Assembly (NCBI RefSeq): GCF_002223055.1
Contig: NZ_NKFL01000006.1
Coordinates: forward strand, 124,001-188,000
DNA length: 64,000 nucleotides
Origin: Burkholderia sp. HI2500
GTDB lineage: Bacteria; Pseudomonadota; Gammaproteobacteria; Burkholderiales; Burkholderiaceae
Reading direction: 5' to 3'
Shown: positions 1 to 7,924 of the stretch, one piece after another
Numbering within the stretch: position 1 is the first letter of the stretch
How the letters are laid out: every line of letters starts with the position of its first letter
The notes under the pieces: generated by a model
Told to the model about the DNA's origin: nothing
What the model saw: the letters and a program-made list of their open reading frames with translations, nothing else
Database searches by the model: none
Program-made: the position numbers and the translations under genes

Positions 1-18
1 GCCCGTCAGTGGACGGGC
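1..18. repeat. Short perfect hairpin at window edge
   Basis: GCCCGTC and GACGGGC form a perfect 7-bp stem with a 4-base loop. No T-tract follows, so it may be the end of a terminator for a gene left of the window or simply a chance GC hairpin. Nothing to its left can be seen. Confidence 0.35.
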
Positions 19-57
19 GATGCGCTAGACTGCCCGATCCCGATCGAGGAGACGGCA

Positions 58-192
58 ATGATACGCAGTGCGCTTGAGGTGCCCGGATGGCGGCAGGTAG
101 CCGGCACGCGGTCGAGGCCGAACGGCGCGTCGGCTTGTCGCGACGCAGGCTGCAGCCGGACGATGCCGCACTGCGGCCATTCACGCGCATGA
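58..192 (+). CDS. Possible 44-aa leader peptide upstream of the TRIC channel gene
   Basis: This short reading frame starts at an ATG with an excellent ribosome binding site (AGGAG at 47-51, six bases before the start). It ends in a TGA that overlaps the ATG of the channel gene (ATGA, 189-192). The channel ATG has no Shine-Dalgarno of its own, so translation may reach it by coupling through this peptide. The peptide (start MIRSALEVPGW) resembles nothing I know and its codon use is not clearly Burkholderia-like. It is either a real coupling leader or an accidental frame. Confidence 0.4.
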   Translation: MIRSALEVPGWRQVAGTRSRPNGASACRDAGCSRTMPHCGHSRA

Positions 193-815
193 AGCGCATC
201 GAGCAAGTGGTGCTGGCTGCCGATCTCGCGGGCACGGCGGTGTTCGCGGTCGAGGGTGCCAATGCGGCGATCGGCGCCGGGCTCGACCTGTTCGGTGTGA
301 TGGTGCTGTCGCTCGTCGTCGCGCTCGGCGGCGGCGTGATCCGCGATCTGCTGATCGGCGCACGGCCGCCCAGCGCCGTGAGCGACTGGCGCTATCCGGC
401 GCTTGCGTTCGCGTCAGGCCTGTTCGCGTTCGTGTTTCATGAGCGGGTCGCCGCGTTTTCTCCGTCGCTGCTCACGACGCTCGATGCGGCCGGCCTTGCG
501 TTGTTCGCGGTCGCGGGCGCGGTGAAGGCGCTCGAATTCCGGGTTCACCCGTTCATTGCGACGCTGATGGGCGCCGTGACCGGTTGCGGCGGCGGTGTCG
601 TGCGCGATGTGCTGCTTGCACGGATTCCGGTCGTCCTGGTCACGGACATTTATGCGAGCGCGGCGCTGCTCGGCGCGGTGGTCGTCGTGTCGTGCCGGCG
701 GCTCGGCTGTTCGCCGATCGTCGCGGCCGTGCTGGGCGGCGCCGCATGCTTTGCGCTGCGGATGGCGGCGGTGCGCTTCGGCTGGCAATTGCCGAAAATT
801 GCCGCCGGGGCGTGA
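189..815 (+). CDS. Trimeric intracellular cation (TRIC/UPF0126) family membrane protein
   Basis: The 208-residue product is an inner-membrane protein of the YicG/YadS type, thought to be a homotrimeric monovalent-cation channel. It has about seven hydrophobic segments and the two pseudo-repeated glycine-rich helices typical of the family: GGGVIRDLL near residue 49 and GGGVVRDVLL near 138. The longer in-frame start at 87 would add 34 arginine-rich residues outside the family consensus, so I start at ATG 189 (MKRIEQVVLAADL). The start lacks its own ribosome binding site and overlaps the stop of an upstream short frame. The gene is convergent with the PACE gene, with a 9-base gap. Family assignment is strong; the transported ion is unknown. 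Confidence 0.85.
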   Translation: MKRIEQVVLAADLAGTAVFAVEGANAAIGAGLDLFGVMVLSLVVALGGGVIRDLLIGARPPSAVSDWRYPALAFASGLFAFVFHERVAAFSPSLLTTLDAAGLALFAVAGAVKALEFRVHPFIATLMGAVTGCGGGVVRDVLLARIPVVLVTDIYASAALLGAVVVVSCRRLGCSPIVAAVLGGAACFALRMAAVRFGWQLPKIAAGA

Positions 816-824
816 GCGTTCGAC

Positions 825-1250
825 TCATTGCCCCTTCGTCGCCGCCGGCACGTCGAACACCCGATCGAACGCCCACTGGAACACGAACGCGTAGCAGAAG
901 AAGAACGCGAACAGCCCGATGTCGACGACGAACGCGTCGAGCCACGAGATGTCGAGCCACCCCGCCACGACCGGCACCAGGATGAAGATCAGCCCGCCTT
1001 CGAATCCGGTGGCATGCAGGATCCGCCGCCCGAGCGTGCGTGTCGGCTGGCGACGCGACGCTTCCCAGCGCTCGAACAGCGCGTTGAAGATCATGTTCCA
1101 CAGCATCGCGATCGCCGACATCGTTGCCGACAGCGCGCCCGAATAGACGAGATCCTGCTTGAAGATCGCCGCGATCACGGGCGAGATGCAGGAAATCGCG
1201 ATTGCTTCGTAGAGCACCGCCTGTGTGATCCTGCGCGGTAGGCCTTGCAC
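825..1250 (-). CDS. PACE family multidrug efflux transporter
   Basis: The 141-residue inner-membrane protein has the two tandem bacterial transmembrane-pair domains of the PACE family (AceI type). The repeats begin with RRITQAVLYEAIAI near residue 5 and RRILHATGFEGGL near 73, each containing two hydrophobic helices, and conserved acidic residues lie within the membrane pairs. PACE proteins export chlorhexidine and short-chain diamines by proton antiport. The start is GTG at 1250, preceded by CGGAG eight bases upstream; the longer frame from 1349 adds residues the family lacks. A LysR gene is divergent from it, the same arrangement as AceI/AceR in Acinetobacter. The exact substrate is not visible. 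Confidence 0.88.
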   Translation of the reverse strand: MQGLPRRITQAVLYEAIAISCISPVIAAIFKQDLVYSGALSATMSAIAMLWNMIFNALFERWEASRRQPTRTLGRRILHATGFEGGLIFILVPVVAGWLDISWLDAFVVDIGLFAFFFCYAFVFQWAFDRVFDVPAATKGQ

Positions 1251-1329
1251 GTTGTTGCTCCGGTGGGACGTCACTCGCCGCGGCACCGTACCGCGACGTC
1301 CCGCAAGGCTATCCGCGTTGCACGCCCGC

Positions 1330-1370
1330 TTCAATTCACCTAATCTCACCCGGATTCAATTGAATTCAAC
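1330..1370. promoter_or_regulatory. Candidate LysR binding region between PACE and lysR genes
   Basis: The 147-base divergent intergenic region carries TTCAATTCA at about 1330, then the overlapping palindromes TTCAATTGAA (1355-1364) and TTGAATTCAA (1360-1369). These are the AT-rich dyads with T-N11-A spacing expected of LysR regulators. A second dyad, GGGACGTC / GACGTCCC, lies nearer the PACE start. This is inference from symmetry only. Confidence 0.45.
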
Positions 1371-1397
1371 CCGGCCCGATCCGGCCCGCGAGGCCCC

Positions 1398-2327
1398 GTG
1401 TTCTCGAAAATCCCCCTGACTGCATTGCGTGTATTCGAGTCGTCGGCACGGCTCGGCGCATTCAAGGCCGCCGCGGACGAACTGTCCGTGACGCCGGCCG
1501 CCGTGTCGCACCAGATCAAGTCGCTCGAAAGCCGGCTCGGCGTGCTGCTGTTCGAGCGCGGTGCGAGCGGCGTGCGGCTCACGGACGAAGGCGAACGCCT
1601 GTTTCACGCGAGTCACGATGCACTGCTTGCGTTGAGCCGCGGGCTCGACGCGGTGCGGCCCGAGGCGGCCGGCGAGCGCACGCTCGTGCTGACCACCACG
1701 CCCGCGTTTGCCGCGATGTGGCTGATTCCGCGCCTTGGCCGGTTTCGTCGCATCGATCCGCAACTGCATATCAAGGTTGAAACCGGCAACACGCTCGCGG
1801 ATCTCGAACGCGATGCGCGGATCGATCTCGCGATTCGCGCGACGTCGCGCACGTTTCCGGCGCTGCACGAGATTGCGCTGATCGACGAGTATTTCGGCGC
1901 GTATGCGGCCGTCGGGTTCGACGCGCATCGCACGGACGAGCCGCTCGACCTGATCGAGACCGTGTGGGATACGCCGCTGCCGGTGTCGGTCGACTGGGCG
2001 TCGTGGTGTCGCGCGGCCGGCCGCGATGCGTGGCTCGAGCGCGCGGTGTTCCGTCACTACGACGACGAGCATTACGCGTTGCAGGCGGTGCTGCACGGGC
2101 AGGGCATCGCGTTGCTCAGTTCAGTTCTGGCTGCCGAGCATGTCGCGCATGGGGCGCTGACGCCAATCGAGCCGGCGGTGCGGATCGAGGGCGCGCGTTT
2201 TGTCGCGCTGTGCCGGCCCGGGCGGGAGCGCGAGCCGCAGGTCAGGTCGTTTCTCGACTGGCTCGAGGCGGAAATTGCGCAGACGCGGGAGGCGGTGGGG
2301 CGGATGGGGGCGGGCGTTGAGCGGTAA
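1398..2327 (+). CDS. LysR family transcriptional regulator, likely controlling the PACE gene
   Basis: The 309-residue protein has an N-terminal winged helix-turn-helix (about residues 5-63; KAAADELSVTPAAVSHQIKSLE) and a C-terminal substrate-binding domain of the GcvA subgroup, including TTTPAFAAMWLIPRLGRF at about residues 97-114. The start codon is GTG at 1398. It is divergent from the PACE transporter, matching the AceR/AceI arrangement in which the LysR protein activates efflux when it binds the biocide or polyamine. It is convergent with the BNR-repeat gene. The inducer cannot be read from sequence. Confidence 0.9.
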   Translation: MFSKIPLTALRVFESSARLGAFKAAADELSVTPAAVSHQIKSLESRLGVLLFERGASGVRLTDEGERLFHASHDALLALSRGLDAVRPEAAGERTLVLTTTPAFAAMWLIPRLGRFRRIDPQLHIKVETGNTLADLERDARIDLAIRATSRTFPALHEIALIDEYFGAYAAVGFDAHRTDEPLDLIETVWDTPLPVSVDWASWCRAAGRDAWLERAVFRHYDDEHYALQAVLHGQGIALLSSVLAAEHVAHGALTPIEPAVRIEGARFVALCRPGREREPQVRSFLDWLEAEIAQTREAVGRMGAGVER

Positions 2328-2329
2328 AG

Positions 2330-2346
2330 CGGGCCGTGCAGGCCCG
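2330..2346. terminator. Weak hairpin between convergent genes
   Basis: CGGGCC-GTGCA-GGCCCG forms a 6-bp stem just after the lysR stop and before the end of the convergent BNR-repeat gene. There is no T-tract, so termination activity is uncertain. Confidence 0.3.
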
Positions 2347-2376
2347 ATGCGAACCGACCCGCCCGCACACCTACCA

Positions 2377-3525
2377 TCACCCGAACCTGACGCAATAAAC
2401 CGGTGGCAAATGCGCAGACACCAGTTGCCAGTTTTCGCCGCCGTCGCCGGACGTCCATAACCCGCCGGTGGTCGATCCCATTGCGAGGTGCGTGCCCGTG
2501 TCATCGATCGCGAGCCCGTGCCGATACACGAGGTCGTACGCCGGCGCACTCGGCAGCCCGTTCGAGAATTGCTCGAAACTGCGCCCGCCGTCGCGCGTGC
2601 GCGTGACGACGAACCGGCCGTTCACCGGAATCCGGCACGCGTCCTTCACGGCCGGCACGAACCACGCGGTGTCCGGTTCATGCGGGTGCACGGCTACCGC
2701 GAAGCCGAAGCTCGAAGGCTGCGCCTCGATGCGCCGCCAGTGCTCGGCGCCATCGGTCGAGCGGAAGATCGCGCAGTGATGCTGCGTCCACAGCACGTCC
2801 GGGTTGGCCGCGCACTGCACGACGCGGTGCGGGTCCTGCGCGTTGGGCTCGCCGCGCCGCTCGGGCGGCATGTAGTCGGCTTCCATGCCGTCCGCGGTCA
2901 CGCGCCACGTCGCGCCGCCGTCGACTGTCTGCCAGACGCCGCCGCACGAGATGCCGACCATCACGTGCCGGCTGTCGCGCGGATCGACCATCACCGAATG
3001 GATGCCCGGCGCATCGTATCCGCCGCCGCCCCATTCGGCGCGCTCCGGGCGATCCCACAGTGCCCGGTTGAGCACCCAGGAACTGCCGCCGTCGTCGGAG
3101 CGGAACAGGCCGCCGGGAATCGTGCCGGCCCACAGGACGCCCGGCTCGTCGGCGCCGCCGGCTTCGAGCGACCAGATCTGCTGGAGCGTCCATGGCGGTT
3201 GCGGCGGGCCGGGTGGCGCGTCGTCGTCGTCGCCGGTGCCGGCATTCACGCTGGCGCTGGCGGGTGGGGCGTCGGCGGGCTGTGGCGGATAGACGGGAAC
3301 CGCGCATTCCTCCCAGTCGGCGGCGCCTGCGCGCTGGCGGTGCAGCTTGACGCCGAAATGGCCGAGGTTCAGCGCGGCGTACAGCGTGCCGTCGCGCGGG
3401 TCGGCGAGCGCCATGCTGACCGGCTCGCCGGCGAAGTGCGGCTCACCGAGCGTCCAGCCGCCGTGGCCGTCGGCCTGCAGGACGAACAGGCCCTTGCGGG
3501 TGGCGACGAGCAGTCGATCGTTCAT
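2377..3525 (-). CDS. BNR/Asp-box repeat beta-propeller protein (sialidase-like fold)
   Basis: The 382-residue protein has no signal peptide and starts MNDRLLVATRKGLFVL. It carries at least five Asp-box (BNR) motifs of the S-x-D-x-G-x-x-W type: SDDGGSSW, TVDGGATW, STDGAEHW, TRDGGRSF and SGDGGENW. These mark a six- to seven-bladed propeller like those of sialidases and photosystem assembly factor YCF48. Catalytic sialidase residues are not recognisable, so it is more likely a binding or assembly scaffold. A short insert rich in A, P and D lies near residue 90. It sits 66 bases upstream, on the same strand order, of a MoaD/ThiS-like protein, a pairing I infer to be functional. The enzymatic role is unknown. 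Confidence 0.75.
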   Translation of the reverse strand: MNDRLLVATRKGLFVLQADGHGGWTLGEPHFAGEPVSMALADPRDGTLYAALNLGHFGVKLHRQRAGAADWEECAVPVYPPQPADAPPASASVNAGTGDDDDAPPGPPQPPWTLQQIWSLEAGGADEPGVLWAGTIPGGLFRSDDGGSSWVLNRALWDRPERAEWGGGGYDAPGIHSVMVDPRDSRHVMVGISCGGVWQTVDGGATWRVTADGMEADYMPPERRGEPNAQDPHRVVQCAANPDVLWTQHHCAIFRSTDGAEHWRRIEAQPSSFGFAVAVHPHEPDTAWFVPAVKDACRIPVNGRFVVTRTRDGGRSFEQFSNGLPSAPAYDLVYRHGLAIDDTGTHLAMGSTTGGLWTSGDGGENWQLVSAHLPPVYCVRFG

Positions 3526-3591
3526 TTGCGATGTCTCCGGATGCCCGGCTTGACGTTGGGGTGCGCGGCCGGTGCTTGTGCATATGTCCCC

Positions 3592-3861
3592 TTATCCGCC
3601 CGTCAACGCCTGCACGACATAGACCCGGCTGGCGTTGCCGAGCACATCGGACAGGTGTTGCCGGTCGCGGATCGGCTGGCCGTCGATGAATACCGACAGG
3701 TGTTTGCGCAGCGCACCCTGGTCGTCGAGGATGTAGCCGCGCAGCCGCGGCTGCTCGCCGAAAACGGTGTCGAATGCTTCGCCGACCGAGTGGGCGTCGA
3801 TTTCGCGCTCGGGCGTTTCGATATGCCGCTGGATCGAGGCGGCGAAGAAGAGGTGCGCCAT
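3592..3861 (-). CDS. MoaD/ThiS-like ubiquitin-fold protein ending in Gly-Gly
   Basis: The 89-residue product from ATG 3861 has the length and order of a beta-grasp sulfur-carrier protein and ends in the diglycine TGG. An E1-like enzyme would adenylate this tail in MoaD, ThiS and related carriers. No E1 (ThiF/MoeB), molybdopterin or thiazole gene is nearby. A longer frame starts at GTG 3987, overlapping the SnoaL stop as GTGA. It would add 42 low-complexity residues (many P, A, T), so the shorter start fits the family better, although neither has a convincing ribosome binding site. The neighbour is the BNR-repeat protein. The function of this carrier is unknown. Confidence 0.7.
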   Translation of the reverse strand: MAHLFFAASIQRHIETPEREIDAHSVGEAFDTVFGEQPRLRGYILDDQGALRKHLSVFIDGQPIRDRQHLSDVLGNASRVYVVQALTGG

Positions 3862-3983
3862 GGCGGTGGCTGGCAGGAGCCTCGCGGAGGGGACGGTCTG
3901 TAGTTTAGGCGATCCAGCGGGCACGACGGGGCTGGATCCCGCATCGGTTTGGTCTTGCGGGGTCGCCCCGTCGGGCGCTTCGG

Positions 3984-4382
3984 TCACGCGTACTTGTCAC
4001 CCACCGCCGCCCTGACCGGATGCGTGTCATAGACGATGATCATGCGCTCGACGCGTCCGCTTTCGTCGAATTCGAACACATCGACACATTCGAACTGCAC
4101 CGCCGAGCCGTCCTTCAGCCCCCAGTCATACGCGAAGTAACCGGTTGCCCGTCGTGCGCCGGTCGCGCTGACGCAGATGTCGATCGCCGTGATGCGGCTT
4201 TGTCCGGATGCCGAAACGACTTTTTCGAAAAACGGTGTCGGCTGCATCCAGCCGAGAAACGGCGAAAAAATCCGCGCATCCGGCGTGAACAATGCGCAGA
4301 TCGCGGCGACGTCGCCGCGCTCGAGCGCCTTCAGGTAGGTGTCGACCTGCCGCGTGTATAGTGCCTTCGACGATGGGTCCAT
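3984..4382 (-). CDS. SnoaL-like / NTF2-fold nuclear transport factor 2 family protein
   Basis: The 132-residue protein (MDPSSKALYTRQVDTYLKAL at its start) has the pattern of the NTF2-like cone fold. An N-terminal helix is followed by GDVAAICALFTPDARIFSPF, then the strand-rich half with YFAYDWGLKDG and RMIIVYD. Such proteins are small ligand-binding or isomerase-type enzymes whose substrate cannot be predicted. The ATG at 4382 is preceded by GGAGAAAGAG and removes 43 spurious residues of the longer frame. A LysR gene is divergent 80 bases away and may regulate it. The downstream ubiquitin-like gene may be co-transcribed. Confidence 0.78.
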   Translation of the reverse strand: MDPSSKALYTRQVDTYLKALERGDVAAICALFTPDARIFSPFLGWMQPTPFFEKVVSASGQSRITAIDICVSATGARRATGYFAYDWGLKDGSAVQFECVDVFEFDESGRVERMIIVYDTHPVRAAVGDKYA

Positions 4383-4462
4383 TCTCTTTCTCCGCTGGTT
4401 GTTGACGAGCCGGGCCGCGACAGGTGAGGCGGACCCGGCGCAACCACGATAGCGATGCACAG

Positions 4463-5419
4463 ATGTCCGAACAATCGAAAAATCCGCAACCCGGGCATGC
4501 GGCCCGTGCATACCCGCTGGCCGAACTCACGCGAACCCTGCCGCCATTGACGGCGTTCCAGGCCTTCGTTGCCGCGGCCGAACTCGGCAGCTTCAGCCGG
4601 GCCGCCGATCATCTGTGCCGGACCCAGGGTGCGGTGAGCCGTCAGGTGCAGCAACTGGAAGTGCATTACGGGTGTGCGCTGTTCGTGCGTCATGCGTCGG
4701 GGCTGACACTGACTGCGGAAGGCGGCGCGTTGCTGACGGTGGCCGTCGACGTCCTGACGCAACTGGCACGCCACGCGGAGGCGCATGGCGACGTCGCGCC
4801 GGTTCTCACGCTGCGGTTGCCGTCGACCTTCGCGATCCGCTGGCTGCTGCCCCGTCTCCCGGCGATCAATCGCGCACTCCCGCAGACCGAGCTGCGGATC
4901 CAGACGTCGGCGGACGACACGCCGGATTTCGCCGGAACCGACGTCGACGCGATCGTCGTACGAGGCGCCGGGCACTGGGCCGGCATGGTGTCGGTTCCGC
5001 TCTTTGCAGAGCGGCTGACGCCGATGTGTACCGGCACGCTGGCCGCTTCCTTGAGATCGATCGCCGATCTTGCGCAGGCCACGTTGCTTCATCCCGCCCC
5101 CGGGCACGACGAGTGGCGCTGCTGGCTCGCGGCCGTCGGCGCGACGCAGGTCGACCCGGAAGCCGGGCTCGTACTGGACACGCTCGAGCTGACGCTCACC
5201 GCCGCCGAGCAGGGGCACGGCGTGGCGATCGGTGACCCGCGCATGGCCCGGGACCGGCTTGCCGCCGGGTCGCTGGTTGCCCCGTTTGGCGACGTCGCGG
5301 ACAACGGTCTCGGCTATTTCCTCGTGTACCCGTCGCCGCGTGCGATGCAGCCCAAGATTCGCGCGCTGACGTCGATCCTGACGGAACTGGCACAGGACGA
5401 TTCGCCGCGCATGGCGTGA
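4463..5419 (+). CDS. LysR family transcriptional regulator (GcvA-like)
   Basis: The 318-residue protein has an N-terminal extension of about 25 residues, then the helix-turn-helix (LTAFQAFVAAAELGSFSRAA; about residues 30-90). The GcvA-type effector domain begins with LTLRLPSTFAIRWLLPRLP. I choose ATG 4463 (MSEQSKNPQPG) over ATG 4424, which would add an unusual RRTRR stretch, but neither has a good ribosome binding site. It is divergent from the SnoaL gene, its most likely target, and convergent with the hydroxylase gene. The effector is unknown. Confidence 0.87.
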   Translation: MSEQSKNPQPGHAARAYPLAELTRTLPPLTAFQAFVAAAELGSFSRAADHLCRTQGAVSRQVQQLEVHYGCALFVRHASGLTLTAEGGALLTVAVDVLTQLARHAEAHGDVAPVLTLRLPSTFAIRWLLPRLPAINRALPQTELRIQTSADDTPDFAGTDVDAIVVRGAGHWAGMVSVPLFAERLTPMCTGTLAASLRSIADLAQATLLHPAPGHDEWRCWLAAVGATQVDPEAGLVLDTLELTLTAAEQGHGVAIGDPRMARDRLAAGSLVAPFGDVADNGLGYFLVYPSPRAMQPKIRALTSILTELAQDDSPRMA

Positions 5420-5444
5420 CGGGAAGCCACGCCGCTCACACGCG

Positions 5445-6134
5445 CTAAACCGGAATCGATCGCCCGCGCATCCTGATCCCGATTCGCACGACACCGATCA
5501 CCGCATTCGACAGCCACGTGAGCAGGCGCGGCATCCCGCGCCGGCGGATATCGAGCAGCAGCACGATCCGCACCGCGTCGCTGTCGTTCCACACCTCGTG
5601 CATGAACGTGTCGTCCCACAGCAGGAAACGCCCTTCCTCGAGCCGGTATTCGTGGCCGTCGACTTTCAGCACGGCGGCCGGCGTGCCGTCCGCGCGCTTC
5701 GGCATCGACAGCACCAGATAGCCGCGCAGGATGCCGCGAAACGGCCCGCGATGCGGGGGAATGTGCTTGCCGGGCGCGAGGAACGACAGCGATGCGGACA
5801 GCACGTCCGGCGATGCCGCGACGATCGACGCGACGGTCGGGCAGCGCGACAGGTTGCGCGGGAACGGCTGGCCGTATGCCTGCATGATGAACATCCGCCA
5901 GTCGCGTGCATCGTTGGCCGAGATGTCGTACTGCTCGCGCATGATCTCGTGAAAGCGCGGGATGCGCGGCATGTCGAGCGCCACGGCGAATGCCTCTGCC
6001 TGGATGTCGGTCCATGCACGGACGAAACGCTCGGTGTCGGGAAACACGGCCGTGTCGAGCACCGCGCCGCCGTCGATATGGCGGTCGAACAGCGTGCGCA
6101 GCAGGCCGGCTGCATAGTCGTAGGCGACGGACAT
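5445..6134 (-). CDS. Aspartyl/asparaginyl beta-hydroxylase family dioxygenase (LpxO-like)
   Basis: The 229-residue protein belongs to the AspH/LpxO Fe(II)/2-oxoglutarate dioxygenase family. The two iron-ligand histidines are visible in IPPHRGPFRG (about residue 128) and TFMHEVWND (about 178). The expected 2-oxoglutarate-binding arginine lies in the strand SDAVRIVLLLDIRR. LpxO-type members hydroxylate lipid A acyl chains at the inner membrane, and related members act on peptidyl Asp/Asn. The C-terminal hydrophobic stretch (LLTWLSNAVIGVVRIGI) is consistent with membrane association. No lipid A genes are nearby, so lipid A as substrate is inference. The N-terminus (AGLLRTLFDRHIDGG) is not recognisable. 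Confidence 0.78.
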   Translation of the reverse strand: MSVAYDYAAGLLRTLFDRHIDGGAVLDTAVFPDTERFVRAWTDIQAEAFAVALDMPRIPRFHEIMREQYDISANDARDWRMFIMQAYGQPFPRNLSRCPTVASIVAASPDVLSASLSFLAPGKHIPPHRGPFRGILRGYLVLSMPKRADGTPAAVLKVDGHEYRLEEGRFLLWDDTFMHEVWNDSDAVRIVLLLDIRRRGMPRLLTWLSNAVIGVVRIGIRMRGRSIPV

Positions 6135-6372
6135 GATCGAAGGGCGATCCGTAAGGGGTGACGTCAGTCTGCCCGAAGCGCGGCGGGCGCTGCGTTACGT
6201 CAGGTTACGCCGGCTGACGAAAGAATGACAGTTGCATGAACGTCCGTCCCGGGCGCGCCGGCGCTCGAGAAGCCGCGTGATCCGGGTTGCGCGACGCGCG
6301 GGAATAAACGCACGCGTTCCGTCGTCATACGGGTGTAGCACGTCGTCTCGTTGACTTCTCAAGGAGTGGAAC

Positions 6373-6717
6373 ATGAACACGCATTGGCTGGTGGCCGCCG
6401 CGGTGGCGGCGATTTCTCTCGCGGGTATCGCGACGCAAGCGTCGGCACAGGCACTGACGCGCGCGCAGGTCAGGCAGGAACTGATCGACGCCGAAAACAA
6501 CGGGCTGCGCTTCGTGACCGACACGTCGTATCCGGACGTGAGCCCGCTGTTCCAGCGGCAGGTCGAACAGATGCCGGCGCATCAGGCCAGCACGGCGGTC
6601 GGCAGCGATCCGGCCGCGTCATCCGAAGCGGGCAGGCCGGCGACGATGTCGCCGCGACAGGGTTCCGCCGCATGCGTCGGCCCCGCGAGCTTCTGCGCGG
6701 TCTATTTCGGAAGCTGA
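6373..6717 (+). CDS. DUF4148 domain exported protein
   Basis: The 114-residue protein has a signal peptide (about residues 1-25, cleaved after ATQASAQA). The DUF4148 core follows (LTRAQVRQELIDAENNGLRF...TSYPDVSP), a small periplasmic domain common in Burkholderia and relatives, of unknown function. The ribosome binding site AAGGAG lies just upstream of ATG 6373. A C-terminal tail with two cysteines (ACVGPASFCAVYFGS) extends beyond the domain. A second DUF4148 gene follows 80 bases downstream, suggesting tandem duplication. Confidence 0.82.
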   Translation: MNTHWLVAAAVAAISLAGIATQASAQALTRAQVRQELIDAENNGLRFVTDTSYPDVSPLFQRQVEQMPAHQASTAVGSDPAASSEAGRPATMSPRQGSAACVGPASFCAVYFGS

Positions 6718-6797
6718 CGCAGCCGCCTGCGTTCGCAGGTCAGGCATTCAAGGCATTCAACACGGTTGATCGATACGGAACATTGAAGGAGTTCATG

Positions 6798-7073
6798 ATG
6801 AAGACATATATCGCAGTCCTGACGATGATCGGCGCGATCGTCGGTCAGTCGGCCTTCGCGCAATCGGCCGCGCCGCTCACGCGTGCCCAGGTTCGCGACG
6901 AATTGATCCGCCTGGAAGCGGCCGGGTACGACCCGGCAAAGGGGGACGACGGCGAGTATCCGGCGGACATCCAGGCGGCGGAAGCGAAGCTTGCCGAGCA
7001 GGACCGGGCCCGGATGGCGGCTGCCGCCGCGCACGCGCCGGCCGCCGGTATGCCGGCGCAGACCAGCAACTAG
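6798..7073 (+). CDS. DUF4148 domain exported protein, second copy
   Basis: The 91-residue product has a signal peptide (MKTYIAVLTMIGAIVGQSAF at its start, cleaved after AFAQ). The same DUF4148 core follows: LTRAQVRDELIRLEAAGYDP and YPADIQAAEAKL. ATG 6798 lies six bases after GGAG; the adjacent ATG at 6795 is too close to it. It is about 80% of the length of its upstream paralogue and lacks its cysteine tail. Function is unknown; periplasmic location is inferred from the signal peptide. Confidence 0.85.
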   Translation: MKTYIAVLTMIGAIVGQSAFAQSAAPLTRAQVRDELIRLEAAGYDPAKGDDGEYPADIQAAEAKLAEQDRARMAAAAAHAPAAGMPAQTSN

Positions 7074-7339
7074 GTGTCGACATGGTCTTGTGCGACTTCA
7101 GGCCGTCGTGTTCGCGACACGGCCGTACGGCAGCCCTTCGTGCCGCTCGACGCGGCAGAAGGGCGCCGGCCGCGCCGCCGGTCATCGCGCGCCGCTTCGC
7201 GCGGCGGCGCGATCATCTCATCGGCCGCGTGCGATGAGCGGCCGGTCGGGCGTGCGACGAACCGGAACGAAGACGGTAGCGGTATCGGTGGCAATCCGGC
7301 ACATGCGCACGATGGCATGCGGTGCCGCCAGCATGGCTA

Positions 7340-7867
7340 TCACCAGGGCATCATGCGCTGCATGACCTGATCGCGCAGCACGAAGCGGTGCGCGAGCGCG
7401 GCCGCCACGTGCAGGCAGATGCCGACGAACAGTGCCCACGCGAGGATGCCGTGCACGTCGCCCATCGCGTGGCCGAACGCGGAGCCGGCCGCCGACAGCG
7501 CGGGCAACGGCACGATCCCGAGCAACGTCACGCTCCATGCGCGCGACGACGCGTTGATCCAGCCGAGCAGCGGCACCGCGATCAGCAGCGCGTAGAGCGC
7601 GAAATGCGTCGCGCCCGACAGTGCGCGCATCGCGGGCGGCAGGTCACTCGCGGGCGGGCGATGCGTCACGCGCCATAGCACGCGGCAAGCCATCGCCGCG
7701 AGCAGCGCGGTGCCCACGAGGAGGTGCGCGGCGATCAGGCCGATGGGCTGCGTGTCGCGATGCACGTCGGGCATCGTCCAGCCGATCGCATATTGCGCGA
7801 TGACCAGCGCGACGATCAGCCAGTGAAGCAAGCGCGCGACGGTGTCATATCGGGCGGGCGTGGACAT
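7340..7867 (-). CDS. Cytochrome b561 / b-type cytochrome
   Basis: The 175-residue inner-membrane protein has four transmembrane helices. Candidate haem-ligand histidines occupy the usual places: LLHWLIVAL (H15), LIAAHLLVG (about H48), the pair in FGHAMGDVHG, and ICLHVAAAL near residue 155. Bacterial b561 proteins pass electrons between the quinone pool and acceptors, including superoxide in the CybB case. It starts at ATG 7867. It is followed only by intergenic DNA and the DUF4148 pair on the opposite strand. A clear palindrome lies 58-74 bases upstream of its start. Confidence 0.88.
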   Translation of the reverse strand: MSTPARYDTVARLLHWLIVALVIAQYAIGWTMPDVHRDTQPIGLIAAHLLVGTALLAAMACRVLWRVTHRPPASDLPPAMRALSGATHFALYALLIAVPLLGWINASSRAWSVTLLGIVPLPALSAAGSAFGHAMGDVHGILAWALFVGICLHVAAALAHRFVLRDQVMQRMMPW

Positions 7868-7924
7868 GGAGACTCCTGCGGACGACGGGGACGATATCGG
7901 TCGAGCGGATTCTACGTTCGCTTT

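Noticed and set aside
2488..3903. A 471-codon plus-strand frame opposite the BNR-repeat and MoaD-like genes
   Set aside because: The minus strand holds recognisable Asp-box motifs and a Gly-Gly carrier; the plus-strand product is Arg/Ala/Gly-rich with no motif.
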